In this document: positions 1 to 9,300 of the stretch, piece after piece | Numbering within the stretch: position 1 is the first letter of the stretch | How the letters are laid out: each line of letters begins with the position of its first letter | Assembly (NCBI GenBank): GCA_002751075.1 | Contig: NAOQ01000016.1 | Location: 11,166-26,241, forward strand | Length of the DNA stretch: 15,076 nt | Direction: 5' to 3' | Origin: Ichthyophonus hoferi | Taxonomy: Eukaryota; Opisthokonta; Ichthyosporea; Ichthyophonida; Ichthyophonidae | Made by a program: the position numbers and the translations under genes | Notes under the pieces: model-generated | What the model was told of the DNA's origin: nothing | Databases searched by the model: none | What the model saw: only the letters and a program-made list of their open reading frames with translations

Positions 1-137
1 TACTATACTATACTATACTATACTATACTATACTATATTATACCTTATACTATACACTATACTATACTATACTATACTATATTATACCTTATACCTTATA
101 CCATACACTATACTATACTATACTATATACTATATTG
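1..137. repeat. (TACTA)n satellite-like tract
   Basis: Pentanucleotide repeat TACTA with variant units (TTATACC, CCTTATAC), running off the left edge. It falls in the intron upstream of the first visible exon, 100 bases before its acceptor. Confidence 0.95.
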
Positions 138-236
138 TACCAAGCATTTAACTTCCTACCATGTTTGCATTAGACGATATTTCCAAATATACAATAAGGA
201 AATAATTAATTGACCTACCGAGATATACCCTATCAG

Positions 237-301
237 ACCAGAAACTGTTCAACTCTTTCTTGAAAACGAACCCGATCGCCTCATCTTCACAGACTGTGCC
301 A
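237..301 (+). CDS. RAD7: RAD7-like exon a (first visible)
   Basis: Codes for residues 1-21 of the visible protein, beginning PETVQLFLENEP and ending LIFTDCA. The donor is GTGAGT at 302. The acceptor chosen is TATCAG ending at 236; a second AG at 221-222 would add five residues and cannot be excluded. An in-frame TGA at 211-213 shows that the exon does not extend further left. The exon ends in phase 1, and its last base joins AG of the next exon to make a lysine codon. Confidence 0.7.
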
Positions 302-3300
302 GTGAGTTTTTTTTTTTTCTTTTTTTTTTTCTTCTCTTTCTTTCTTTGAATTTGCTATTGATAAGTGAGACCACTAGTACTTAACTAGCTGAGATGCAAG
401 TATCTGCTAACTTACCGTCATAAGTATTTAGAGATTATGTATGATATGTTAATTTCTTTCTTCTTTGAGGTATTTCATATATTCCTGATTTGATATATAT
501 ATATATATATATATATGATATTAGGTATACTAGATATTTTTTCCCACAAATACAGACAATTGTAATTATAACTGCAGTCAGGGGTAGTATGGTAGGGGAT
601 TTATTTGTTGTGTGTGTGAAATATAAAGACAGCACTTGGTATTTAGATAGAATATCGTATCCTATGAACTCACGGAGATGAAAAGAAACATAGAAGTGCC
701 CCATGGGAAGGGTTTAATGATATATATACGTGTGTATATATGTGTAGCGTGTAGAACGTAAGTGAGCGTCTGTGCTACATAATGACTAATCCGAAACACC
801 TTTTATAGGCCCTATATATCTTTATTGACACCAATGATAAATATTTATGTAATGATGATATTGGGGGAGATGATTATGTGTGCTTATGGTAATGTTGTTT
901 GAGTAGATTTGACGCCGTTTATTATTATTATATATATAAAGAGGTTATATTATATAATTACCTCCTTTATTTTTTTATTTATCTGTCTTAATATTTGTTC
1001 CCACAACTGTTCATTATTTTGCTGCTGACTTTCATCCTTTTCATTTTGTTTTTTAATGAGCACAAGACAGAACATAGAAAATGCTAGTATTATTATTGAA
1101 AGATACTTGTTTCAAAGATCTTATGTTTTTTTCTTTTCTATCACACAATCACACTTGGAGCATTGCAGAGCTAACTGCCGAATCATTGAAGAATATTGCT
1201 TTCTGTTGTCCCACTCTAACGGTATACCCACCCCTATTTGCCTTCTTCCCCTTTCCATCTCACTCTGTTTCTACTTTGTTTTTTTATTGAAGTAGTTGTA
1301 ATAGTAGTTGGGAATGGATCATTACCAAAAAGATAGAAATGTGTGTGTTGGTAGAGAAGAGGTCTTTTATAGAAGTTTCAAGTTATCTAAGCCAACGAGC
1401 ATTTATCTATATGCCCATTCGTATTAAAATGCAAATCATCAGCAAACCAGATTTTTACTTTTAAAACTGCATTTTTTTATTATCTTTAGCATTGGTAATA
1501 CAACGTCATTAATCAAGACTTTATGCGTGTATAAATAATACAGCTTGGCCTATCTTAACGTATCACACAAAATTATTAAAAAATGTAGTTTAAACATTAT
1601 AGTGATTGGAGGATATTGGGCAAACCAATCTTTACAGACACTACGATTGGAGGAATGTGGGAGAATGACAGACGAGGTTATTGATTTGATAGGTGAGTAT
1701 AGATGATGGAAATGCTGCAGGGAATGTGAATAGCTCTGTATCATATATATATGTTTGCTTTGTTTGTGTTATTAGCTTATTTATATATTTGTTTTTATTC
1801 ATCACACCTGAGTGTATCTAGATATATAGCGCTGAATAGTTCATTATGTTAGACTTTTGATAATCTTTTAAAGAAATGGTGTAGAAATCTAAGAAAGATA
1901 GGTTTAAATAGTAAGAACGTTAATGTAGATGATTGTGGGTTTAGAGTAATTAAAAATCCTACTGTGTGCGAATTTACTATTAATGCGTAAATATAACATA
2001 GTAATAGTAATAGTAATAGTAATATATCAATAACAGAGGCAGTTATTCTAAAATGTACATCACATAAACACTTACTTGTGGACGTGAGTAGCGTGTAGTG
2101 ACGGAGGCTTAATTTATAGCGCGACTACAACATAATACAATACAATACAATACAATATAATGCAATACAATACAATACACTACAACATAATACATCAACT
2201 TAATATGTTATATTAAATGCATGTTTTTTTTTGTTATGCGAGTTTGGCTAGCGTTATGCGTAACTATAAACATAACAAATAAAACCCATGTATGCACGCA
2301 ATTTGGGTTCATAATTGAAACGTTTATATATACTCTCACACTGCTAGAAAATGAGAAAATATGATGACGGCCTGACAAGCTGAGATTTTAGTTTGTTTTT
2401 ACAGTCCTCTTCTTTATTAAAACAGATTAGTTTCAGCTTATCGGGGCCGTTCCCAGTGTTTTCGAGCAGTGTGACATTGCGTATATGTAAACGTTTTAAT
2501 TATGCACTTGAATTACATGTATACATATTTTTTTATTTCTTATAGATATATATGCTTGTTCTTCAATGTTCCACAGCAATAGAAAAATTCCACACAGTAG
2601 AGCTGTCAATTACTCTAAACTACTCAAAATCATCTACATTAATTTTTTTACCATTTGCACATGTCTTCTTTAGATTTCGCCCAATACTTCTTTGAGAGAG
2701 TTGAAATAGATCTTTCATGGTCAAATAGAATGATTTTCAACCTAGACTAAATTTCTTTCTTGTTTAATTTTATAATAAACAAATATATCTATAGCAATGT
2801 CGATATGCACAATTTTGTGTTTCGTTTCAATAATCCTTTCCTCTGTTTGTCTCATTTATGTGGGTATATTCTACTACAGTCCAATGCTGCCCTCTACTCT
2901 GTAAAGTAAACTTACAAGGAGCGTACCTTGTCAATGATGAATGCTGGGGTAGGTTATTATGCATTTTATATTACCAGTTGTAAAAGCAGTGTTGTTACCT
3001 ACGAGCTCATAATTTGATACATACAGTAAAACTATCACAGAGTTTTAAACTAAACTTATTGTTTTGTGTTCCTATCATATTAAATAGATATGTGTATCCT
3101 TTTTGACTAATATCTATGTCTGATACAACCAATGTGATGCAATGGTTAGTTAGGTTAAACACGTTAAGTAGTAAAAATGAGCCAGGGCGAATCATAGCAG
3201 AGGGTTTAAAGTAGCCCAGAGATTCTATGCCTGATTATTATTTCATTGGTTCATTACTTTTGTGGGGTTCTTACACGTCCCCGATTTGAGATATATATTA

Positions 3301-6300
3301 ATTACAACCAATCACTAGTCATAGAAGCTTTGGTTTAATAATAGTTTAATAGTTAAGCACTTCTTAAACCTACCGACTGGTGCTAATATAGCGTCGGTCT
3401 ACCTATCAATTCATACTGTATTATCCATATTCTAATCTTTGTGCCTCGATTATATGGAAGCAAGATGTGTGTGATACATGTATGATACATATCCTATGAT
3501 TTCAATATATTAATATATATTAATTACATTATGATTATTATTGTTTTGTGTTGAAAGTTTGTAGATATTTAAAAATAATTTACAAGAAGAAAAACTGTTT
3601 TTATTCCTCAGCCAGCATGATTCATGCTTTTCCTAAGTTGGAGGAGTTTGAAATTGGATGGACACCCAAGCTAGGAACAAAGACTATGGAAGCCTTGTGT
3701 TAGTATTGAGATTTTTATTTAACTATTTTTTTGTTTGTTTATTTCTCCCTTGAGTCTATCATCTATACTACATGTAGGTCACAGAGAGCTAGAGAGCTAA
3801 CCCACTTAATAGCCTGTCTCCTAACCGCTTTTGCTATGTCATAGTTTCTCTTTACCCCCACCTCATCTCCTTCGTCTCCTCCTTCTCCCTCTCGTCTCTC
3901 TTCCTTCTCTCTCATATTTGTGTGAGTATTATTGACTGACATAACGAATACCTTAGCCAAACTCAGCAACCTTAAGACTGTATCATTCACTCGTTGCAGC
4001 CAACTGGATGATGAGATTCTCAGTCCTTTGTCAACTGTAACCACTCTAAAGAAATTTGCTCTTCATGGTAAGTCCTCATCACCCCGATAATAGTCGAACA
4101 ATTTAAGCATATTTCTATCTCATATACTATATCTGCACATTTTTCTGTCAAGTATTCCCTCTTATATTTCCTCATTTAATTTTTTATGTATTGCTTATTA
4201 TGTTATATTAAGTTCTCGTTGTATGTGTAGCTATTCTAATTTCTCCTATACAAAATCAAGGTCAAGTATCAATGAATATATATATTTACATACTTATGAA
4301 AACAACCGAGTCCAGGCTATTTATAAGTAGATTTATACAGCACTTTTTCCTATTTCACACTATTGATCTAATCATGATACAATTATGGTTCAACTAGTAA
4401 TGTACATTAGGGAATGTACAAATATGGCCTTGCTATTGTTTCATTTCTACAATTAATTACTAATTAATGATCTAATCAATTTTGATTAGTTCATTTTAGA
4501 ATGAGCTTGATTCATCAAAGACCGTACAGAGCTCTGTAGAGCTTGATACCCTCTTCTTCCCTGAACGGTTTAGGTCCATTCTCAGTTATCTCACTTATAA
4601 TGCGAATGTTAGTGTTGTATATGTATGTATATACCTATATTTGGAGGAACATCCACAAATATTATAGGCTGAATTGCATTTATTCTAATCGTACTACATG
4701 CGGATAAGGAATAAGTGATATTTTATGTAGTGAAGTAAAAACCTTTTTTAGGCAGTATTGTATATATAAATACAATGATTTAACAGTATTTTTTCGCATC
4801 AAGATGTACCCGAATATCCCAATCAGTAGAGAATATAATATTGATTCTTATAGTTGTGGATTCCTATTTATTTTCATTTGCGGAGGTTACTTTAATCTAC
4901 GTAGCACACTGCGACCCAAACTGTGTCTTCATTGATATATTTGATATGTATATGTATGGACATGTATCTAAATTCCGATTAACGAACTGTTCTGTGTATC
5001 AAGGTAATTGCAGTTTTATTATACTAAATAATGTTGTCAAATAAACTATTAGATGTTGACCCAGTCCAACATGATCAAACACTATTCGGCTTCAAATTAG
5101 CTTTTCTGGTGTGCTTCCAATACAAAGATGCCTATCCTACTGATCTGTACGACTGTTTTTTGTTCGGAATGCAATAGACATTCAAAACCATCTAACCATG
5201 GCCATATAATCTGCCAATGCCCTATATAATATAGTCCCCGCCTTAATTATACCTGTTCCATGTAGAGTGTAGTGTGACCGACGCCCTGTTCCAGTCCATG
5301 TTACCTATTGCTGGGGCTTCTCTTACCCACCTGGATGTCAAAGGCTGTTCAGACCTTACTGATGTTTGTTGCATTCCATATTCTCTTTCTTTTTATCTTT
5401 CCCCCCATTCTGTAGTTTCTCCCGACTTCATCTCATCTCCGTTTTGTTTTTTGTCATTCTTTGCTTTATAATTTTATGTTCTTTATTCAACACTTGCCAT
5501 CTTGTTTGTGGGTTTGTATACCCTCTTTGCTTTTTCATCACCATTACATGCAATTATATAACAATATATTTTAAAAAATATATACAGAGAGAGATTGATC
5601 TATAGCTCCCTAGACTCTTTAAGGAGAGGTTCACTTCAGTGCTATCATTACCAGCCAGTCCATATGCAAAGATAGAGAGAGCATATTAATGTATCAGACA
5701 TCTATAAATTTATTTATCCAATAACTTTCGTCTATTATCCACATTCTTGATTGTGATCTATATTTTGAGAGCGATTTAAAACGATTCAAAAGCGATGATA
5801 AACCTACAAGATTCTTGTTGAACAATGCAGTGAAATTGGCAATACTATCTATTGCTACATTTAGCATTTATTATGTAATAAACCCATCGTATATATATCA
5901 TCCAATTTTAGAAATCACGGTGTAAATACAATCAATTTAACGCTCTTACAGACATGTAACTATCTTATGTTACAGTATGCGAAGCTTTTTATATTATTGA
6001 ATGCTTTATGTAGTAGATTATACATAGAGTTGGTACATGCGTTCTTTATGCTTCAACCCATTGTATGTCAGAATTCATGCTATAGATGAAAGTAATATTC
6101 ATTCAGATATTATTATTGCGAAAATCATTACCACATATTGTTTAGAACTGGTCATCCCCCCCAAATATAATCATAAACCGAGAGTGTTTAATGCCGTATC
6201 ATTTACAAGTCGGTAGAAATAGAGCAACTAAATAATGGAAATTGGGGTAGATTATAAGCATACTTATACTTAAACATACACATAACATATTTTATGATTT

Positions 6301-9300
6301 GCAGGATTTTATACAACTAGTAGCCCAGAACTGTCACCTATTGGAAGGCCTTGTATTCGATGATTTACAAGACATTACTGATGAGGCCGTTTTGCTGTAT
6401 GTTTTGTTTTTCCCTTTTTCTTTCTTTCTTAATATCTCATATGCATGCTTTCTTTTGTACCTTAATTATTCTTAAAACAGTCTTTCTCTTGGACACCCTT
6501 CTCAAATCCTTGACCAATTCCATACGAGATATATATTATAAATATGAAGATGCTATAATATATTAGTATAGATAATGTTAATCATTGTTTTATTTTCTAT
6601 AGCTTTAAAAACGTTAAAGCAACTTTCCTTTGTATTTCGAGACAGTCTCCCCATCATGCCTATTATTGTCATCTGTGTTCAGAAAATACAAAGTAACTGG
6701 AAAGATATTCTTTATTATATATTAACCTGATCGATTATACATAAAAATAGACCTTAAGTTGACTATATATCTGCTCCTTTTCTTACCTTGATTAACCGGC
6801 AAAACATGTCGAGGTTAAATTCTAGAATAATATTTTTTTGCATTCTTTTGTCGAGTATTTGCATAATAATGGATATATCACATTCTCTTTTCTAATCATT
6901 AAATAATTATAGGTTTGGTTTAGGTAAGTCATTATGCAGTTAATATTCTCTTGGTTTGATATAGACATGGATTTGAATTATATTAAATCCGCAGAGAACA
7001 ATTTTACTTTATCCCTAATTAACTCTGGCCTGTCAATGTGTATTCACTGCACGTTTATTTTTTATTTATCTCTATTCCTTCATCTTTTTGTGTAAAATCA
7101 TGTTATTGCAGACTTGTATTCCTACAGCTGCATGATGTTTTGCTCTGTGCGATCATTTCTCATAGCCATAAACGTGTTCAAAACTTACCGATTTATATCT
7201 GAATTCATGCAGTCTAACCAGTGGTTGTCCGAAGATTACAAAACTACACATGCGTGGCTGTGTTAATTTAACTGATGAAAGTGTTCTCCCTCTCCTGGAA
7301 GGTATATATCTTTGACGCGTCTATATAGAAAATTAAAAAGGGAAAGAGTAGGTTTGAAGTTAAAAACAAACTGACAACCAAAGGATAATGAATAAGGATA
7401 TGGTATAATATCGGCTTGGTTGGACATATATTCCAAATATTTTATGCATCCTATTGGTCCCCTATAGTGGTTTCTTGAAATATGGTACACATACACGTAC
7501 ATACATTATGTACACAGCGCTCACACAACACCAGTGAAGACTCCAGCGATCTACATTTATCCATTACTGCAATAACTTTTATTTGTATTTCTTCACTAAC
7601 AATCGTTGTTATTCTTCTTTGAATTTTCCAGCCTATGGACGAAAACTAGAAGAGCTAACCATTGCCTGCTTGGAGGTATAATTATAATCCTTTTATCTTT
7701 CCTCCCTCTCCTACAAAGAATTGTTTTTTGATATAGATATATATTTAGCTTTTGCAATTATTGAAACTAGGAAAATGTTGTTTATTTAAATTGTTTGATT
7801 TGACTGTCTTTTAATTAAGTTTCAATAAAACCCAGGATTTCAAATGTATATGTATGCCCTCTCTTCCTTTATATCTACCTGGCGACCTGTGTGTCTAATT
7901 TTTACGTATTTTGAATTTCATGAATTCGGTTGATAGCATCTTTAATTGATATATAGGAATATTCTAAATGATTATTGGTTTGTCTATATACGTATATGTA
8001 TGCAGCTATTTATATTTGATTAGAATTCAACCGATTCTACTTGAATTTTGGTACTGCACTTGGATATGATTTATATTCTTAGTGATCCTAATGGTTGACT
8101 GATTGTCTTTGACTTTTGGAACTGGTTTTGAGGCAATGCTTAGGCGTCTATAGTTTATCAACATAAATATTAAGAAAATTCCGAATGATGATGATCCATT
8201 TTAGCATGCAATATTTGTATGTAATAGTGTATACATGATATATATATATATATATATATCTATATCTTTGACTACCTTGCCATTGTTGACATAAATGTTA
8301 CACCCTTTTCATCAGAGTTCGAATATATTCTGGAATTTGAGTTATATCCCAAACCTAAAATACCATTTACCGCATTTTTACGACTTTTGAATACTTAATC
8401 TGGCTTGATTTCAATATACCCTAATGAGTTCATTCAGGTGCTACTTTCAAGAGATTATTCTATTGTACTCTAGCAGAGTCAATATCATATTTGTATTACT
8501 CTTCAGGACTTTGATCGTGTGTATTCCCTATTTGTATTATTTAGTACACGTGGGAGAGTATTATTTAAGCACGTGCTTCCCACTGATACGGCATACATGT
8601 AACTAACTTACATTCTTAAACTTGATGACTTTATTTAATCATAGAAGATATAATTGGAGCGCCTAATCGCTTTAAATAAAGGGGGACAGACTCTGTATTT
8701 ATCTTTGTGGCAGAGAGATGTATAAAGCGTTGTTGTCCACATTTACTGACTTTCGTGTGTTATGTCTTACAGAACATAAGCCCAGAAATCTTTCAACAGA
8801 TTGCGAGTGGCTGTCATTACTGCCTTACCGAACTAGACATTTCATGGTGTCGATGTGTAGATGATGAAGTAAGTGCTTTGGTTTGAGGTTTATTTTGCTC
8901 ATTTTATAATGTATTTAATTCCTTTATATACCCTTTGTGAAAAACCACACACCCCAGTACGAACATATATACATATTATCATACGTCATATTATACTCTG
9001 TAGGGTGACACATTAACAATCTCAATATCTTGCTATTTGATATAACCACCGATTTATTCACACTATATCACATGCTCTTTCGTTTTAAATTCTTGTACAT
9101 CTCTCGCACCTGGATAACAATACTATCTACATCAGTTATCACTAATCACTGATATTTTTGCTACGCAGATAATAGACAGGATTATAGGAAGTTGTCATCG
9201 TCTGAAAAAACTTTCAATATGGGGTTGCCATCGAGTAACAGAATGTTCTTGGAGGAAAGCTACTCGAACACTATCTATTTTGGGTGGCATGCATATCTGA
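237..9300 (+). CDS. RAD7: RAD7-like leucine-rich-repeat DNA repair protein, 3' part, 12 exons
   Basis: Twelve exons join in frame: 237-301, 1169-1221, 1638-1692, 2880-2948, 3612-3698, 3957-4067, 5266-5363, 6305-6396, 7213-7301, 7632-7675, 8773-8868 and 9169-9300. All introns are GT-AG and all phases match, giving 329 residues plus TGA. The protein is almost entirely cysteine-type leucine-rich repeats of about 26 residues (pattern CPxLxxLxLxxCxxLTDExL), about twelve in number. The first exon (PETVQLFL...LIFTDCAKLT) and the last (LKKLSIWGC, then ILGG near the end) recall the start and end of the Rad7 repeat domain. Known of the family: Rad7 acts with Rad16 in global-genome nucleotide excision repair and in an Elc1-cullin ubiquitin ligase in the nucleus. 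Yeast Rad7 has 565 residues, so an N-terminal region of roughly 200 residues should lie left of the window. Alternatives are an AMN1- or FBXL/Grr1-type repeat protein. The family call is from memory; the exon structure is read directly. Confidence 0.77.
302..1168 (+). other. Intron after exon a (867 bases)
   Basis: It opens with the donor GTGAGT, immediately followed by a T-rich tract at 307-347 broken by a few C and G. An (AT)n run lies at 493-516. Short open frames on both strands around 435-704 have simple-sequence composition and are not supported as genes. Nothing else is seen. Confidence 0.7.
493..516. repeat. (AT)n microsatellite
   Basis: About twelve perfect AT dinucleotides inside the first visible intron. 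Confidence 0.9.
1169..1221 (+). CDS. RAD7: RAD7-like exon b
   Basis: A 53-base exon between GCAG (acceptor) and GTATAC (donor). It codes for LTAESLKNIAFCCPTLT, a classic half-repeat of the cysteine-type leucine-rich pattern. It ends in phase 0. Confidence 0.75.
1638..1692 (+). CDS. RAD7: RAD7-like exon c
   Basis: A 55-base exon between TTTACAG and the strong donor GTGAGT. It codes for TLRLEECGRMTDEVIDLI and completes the repeat begun in the previous exon. It ends in phase 1. Confidence 0.78.
1865..1980 (+). repeat. Inverted repeat, left arm (intronic)
   Basis: Aligns to the reverse complement of 2581-2696. Perfect blocks are TTAATGTAGATGATT (1920-1934 against 2628-2642), TTTAGAGTAATT (1940-1951 against 2608-2619) and CTACTGTGTG (1959-1968 against 2591-2600), in matching order and spacing with mismatches between them. 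It could be two opposed copies of an old non-autonomous element. Confidence 0.75.
2131..2193. repeat. (AATAC)n pentanucleotide tract
   Basis: Repeated AATAC units with a few substitutions. The period matches the pentanucleotide tract at the left edge, but the unit differs. Confidence 0.9.
2581..2696 (-). repeat. Inverted repeat, right arm (intronic)
   Basis: Reverse-complement partner of 1865-1980, about 600 bases away in the same intron. The transcript could fold into a long imperfect stem here. Confidence 0.75.
2880..2948 (+). CDS. RAD7: RAD7-like exon d
   Basis: A 69-base exon between CTACAG and GTAGGT. It codes for QCCPLLCKVNLQGAYLVND followed by ECW, a full leucine-rich repeat core with the CCPxL signature. 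It ends in phase 1. Confidence 0.8.
2949..3611 (+). other. Intron after exon d (663 bases)
   Basis: AT-rich sequence with no repeat or coding signal that I can support. A short minus-strand open frame at 3007-3195 has no recognisable features. Confidence 0.6.
3612..3698 (+). CDS. RAD7: RAD7-like exon e
   Basis: An 87-base exon between the acceptor CCTCAG and the donor GTTAGT. It codes for SMIHAFPKLEEFEIGWTPKL, then GTKTMEAL. Without splicing, the reading frame would hit a TAG that the donor itself contains, which supports the donor position. Confidence 0.8.
3957..4067 (+). CDS. RAD7: RAD7-like exon f
   Basis: A 111-base exon between CCTTAG and the canonical donor GTAAGT. It codes for KLSNLKTVSFTRCSQLDDEI followed by a second repeat start, TLKKFALH. 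It ends in phase 1. Confidence 0.82.
4466..4495. repeat. Short hairpin (14-base arms)
   Basis: AATGATCTAATCAA, a TT loop, then TTGATTAGTTCATT. The arms pair with a single mismatch. It is intronic and its function is unknown. Confidence 0.8.
4854..5003 (+). CDS. Candidate cassette exon 1 of the RAD7-like gene
   Basis: A 150-base segment with no stop, entered at acceptor TTATAG and left at donor GTAATT. It would start and end in phase 1, exactly matching the flanking exons, so its inclusion would add 50 residues in frame (including HCDPNCVFIDIFDMYMYG and KFRLTNCSVYQ). It lacks clear leucine-rich repeat spacing. The direct join of exons f and g already makes a good repeat, so this may be chance or an alternative exon. 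Confidence 0.25.
5266..5363 (+). CDS. RAD7: RAD7-like exon g
   Basis: A 98-base exon between ATGTAG and GTTTGT. It codes for CSVTDALFQSMLPIAGASL, then THLDVKGCSDLTD. The donor GTTTGT is weaker than its neighbours but is the one that keeps frame with the next exon. Confidence 0.78.
5364..6304 (+). other. Intron after exon g (941 bases)
   Basis: The first 200 bases are pyrimidine-rich on the coding strand (TTTCTTTTTATC and similar). The remainder is AT-rich with no supported feature. Confidence 0.6.
6305..6396 (+). CDS. RAD7: RAD7-like exon h
   Basis: A 92-base exon between TTTGCAG and GTATGT. It codes for DFIQLVAQNCHLLEGLVFDD, then LQDITDEAVL. It ends in phase 2. Joined directly to the exon at 7213 it gives ITDEAVLLLTSGCPKITKL, a perfect leucine-rich repeat junction, so this direct join is taken as the main form. 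Confidence 0.8.
6397..7212 (+). other. Intron after exon h (816 bases)
   Basis: Contains a candidate 90-base cassette exon at 6603-6692. No other supported feature. Confidence 0.6.
6603..6692 (+). CDS. Candidate cassette exon 2, or relic of a lost leucine-rich repeat
   Basis: It has the acceptor TTTCTATAG and the donor GTAACT and is 90 bases long, with matching phases (2 in, 2 out) and no stop in the spliced frame. In that frame the peptide (FKNVKATFLCISRQSPHH...) is not repeat-like. In the frame one base over it reads ALKTLKQLSFVFRDSLPIMP, which does resemble a leucine-rich repeat. This suggests either a real alternative exon or an old repeat exon that lost its frame and is now usually skipped. 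Confidence 0.35.
7213..7301 (+). CDS. RAD7: RAD7-like exon i
   Basis: An 89-base exon between CATGCAG and GTATAT. It codes for LTSGCPKITKLHMRGCVNL, then TDESVLPLLE, the best match to the cysteine-type repeat consensus in the window. It ends in phase 1. Confidence 0.82.
7632..7675 (+). CDS. RAD7: RAD7-like exon j
   Basis: The shortest exon, 44 bases, between TTCCAG and GTATAA. It codes for YGRKLEELTIACLE and ends in phase 0. It supplies only the strand segment of one repeat. Confidence 0.76.
7676..8772 (+). other. Intron after exon j (1097 bases)
   Basis: Contains an (AT)n run at 8239-8259. Short open frames such as 8424-8606 show no domain or splice context that fits the gene. No other feature is seen. 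Confidence 0.6.
8773..8868 (+). CDS. RAD7: RAD7-like exon k
   Basis: A 96-base exon between CTTACAG and the canonical donor GTAAGT, in phase 0 at both ends. It codes for NISPEIFQQIASGCHYCL, then TELDISWCRCVDDE. Confidence 0.82.
9169..9300 (+). CDS. RAD7: RAD7-like terminal exon
   Basis: A 132-base last exon after TACGCAG, coding for 43 residues and a TGA stop. It begins IIDRIIGSCHRLKKLSIWGC and ends with a basic, non-repeat tail (WRKATRTLSILGGMHI). A terminal IWGC repeat followed by a short basic segment and ILG or IIG fits the Rad7 C-terminus as I remember it. Confidence 0.82.
   Translation: MIDRIIGSCHRLKKLSIWGCHRVTECSWRKATRTLSILGGMHI

Larger units (their letters stand above)
1693..2879 (+). 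other. Intron after exon c (1187 bases), repeat-bearing
   Basis: This long intron holds an (AGTAAT)n tract at 2000-2024, a (AATAC)n tract at 2131-2193, and a diverged inverted repeat with arms at about 1865-1980 and 2581-2696. No coding sequence is supported between them. Confidence 0.75.
4068..5265 (+). other. Intron after exon f (1198 bases)
   Basis: The longest intron visible. It contains a near-perfect hairpin at 4466-4495, a 14-base perfect palindrome at 4525-4538, and a candidate cassette exon at 4854-5003. The rest is featureless AT-rich DNA. Confidence 0.65.

Noticed and set aside
1-137. CRISPR or telomere-like array at the left edge
   Set aside because: It is a simple pentanucleotide tract without spacers, and the unit is not a known telomere repeat.
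435-704. Minus-strand open frame of 89 codons and its plus-strand overlap
   Set aside because: It is largely translated (AT)n microsatellite within a well-bounded intron.
3763-4044. Minus-strand open frame of 93 codons
   Set aside because: It overlaps the well-supported plus-strand exon at 3957-4067, and its Glu/Arg/Gly-rich peptide comes from an intronic pyrimidine tract.
6470-6565. Further exon candidate after the acceptor AAAACAG at 6480
   Set aside because: No donor lies before a stop in the frames that could be entered from the preceding exon.
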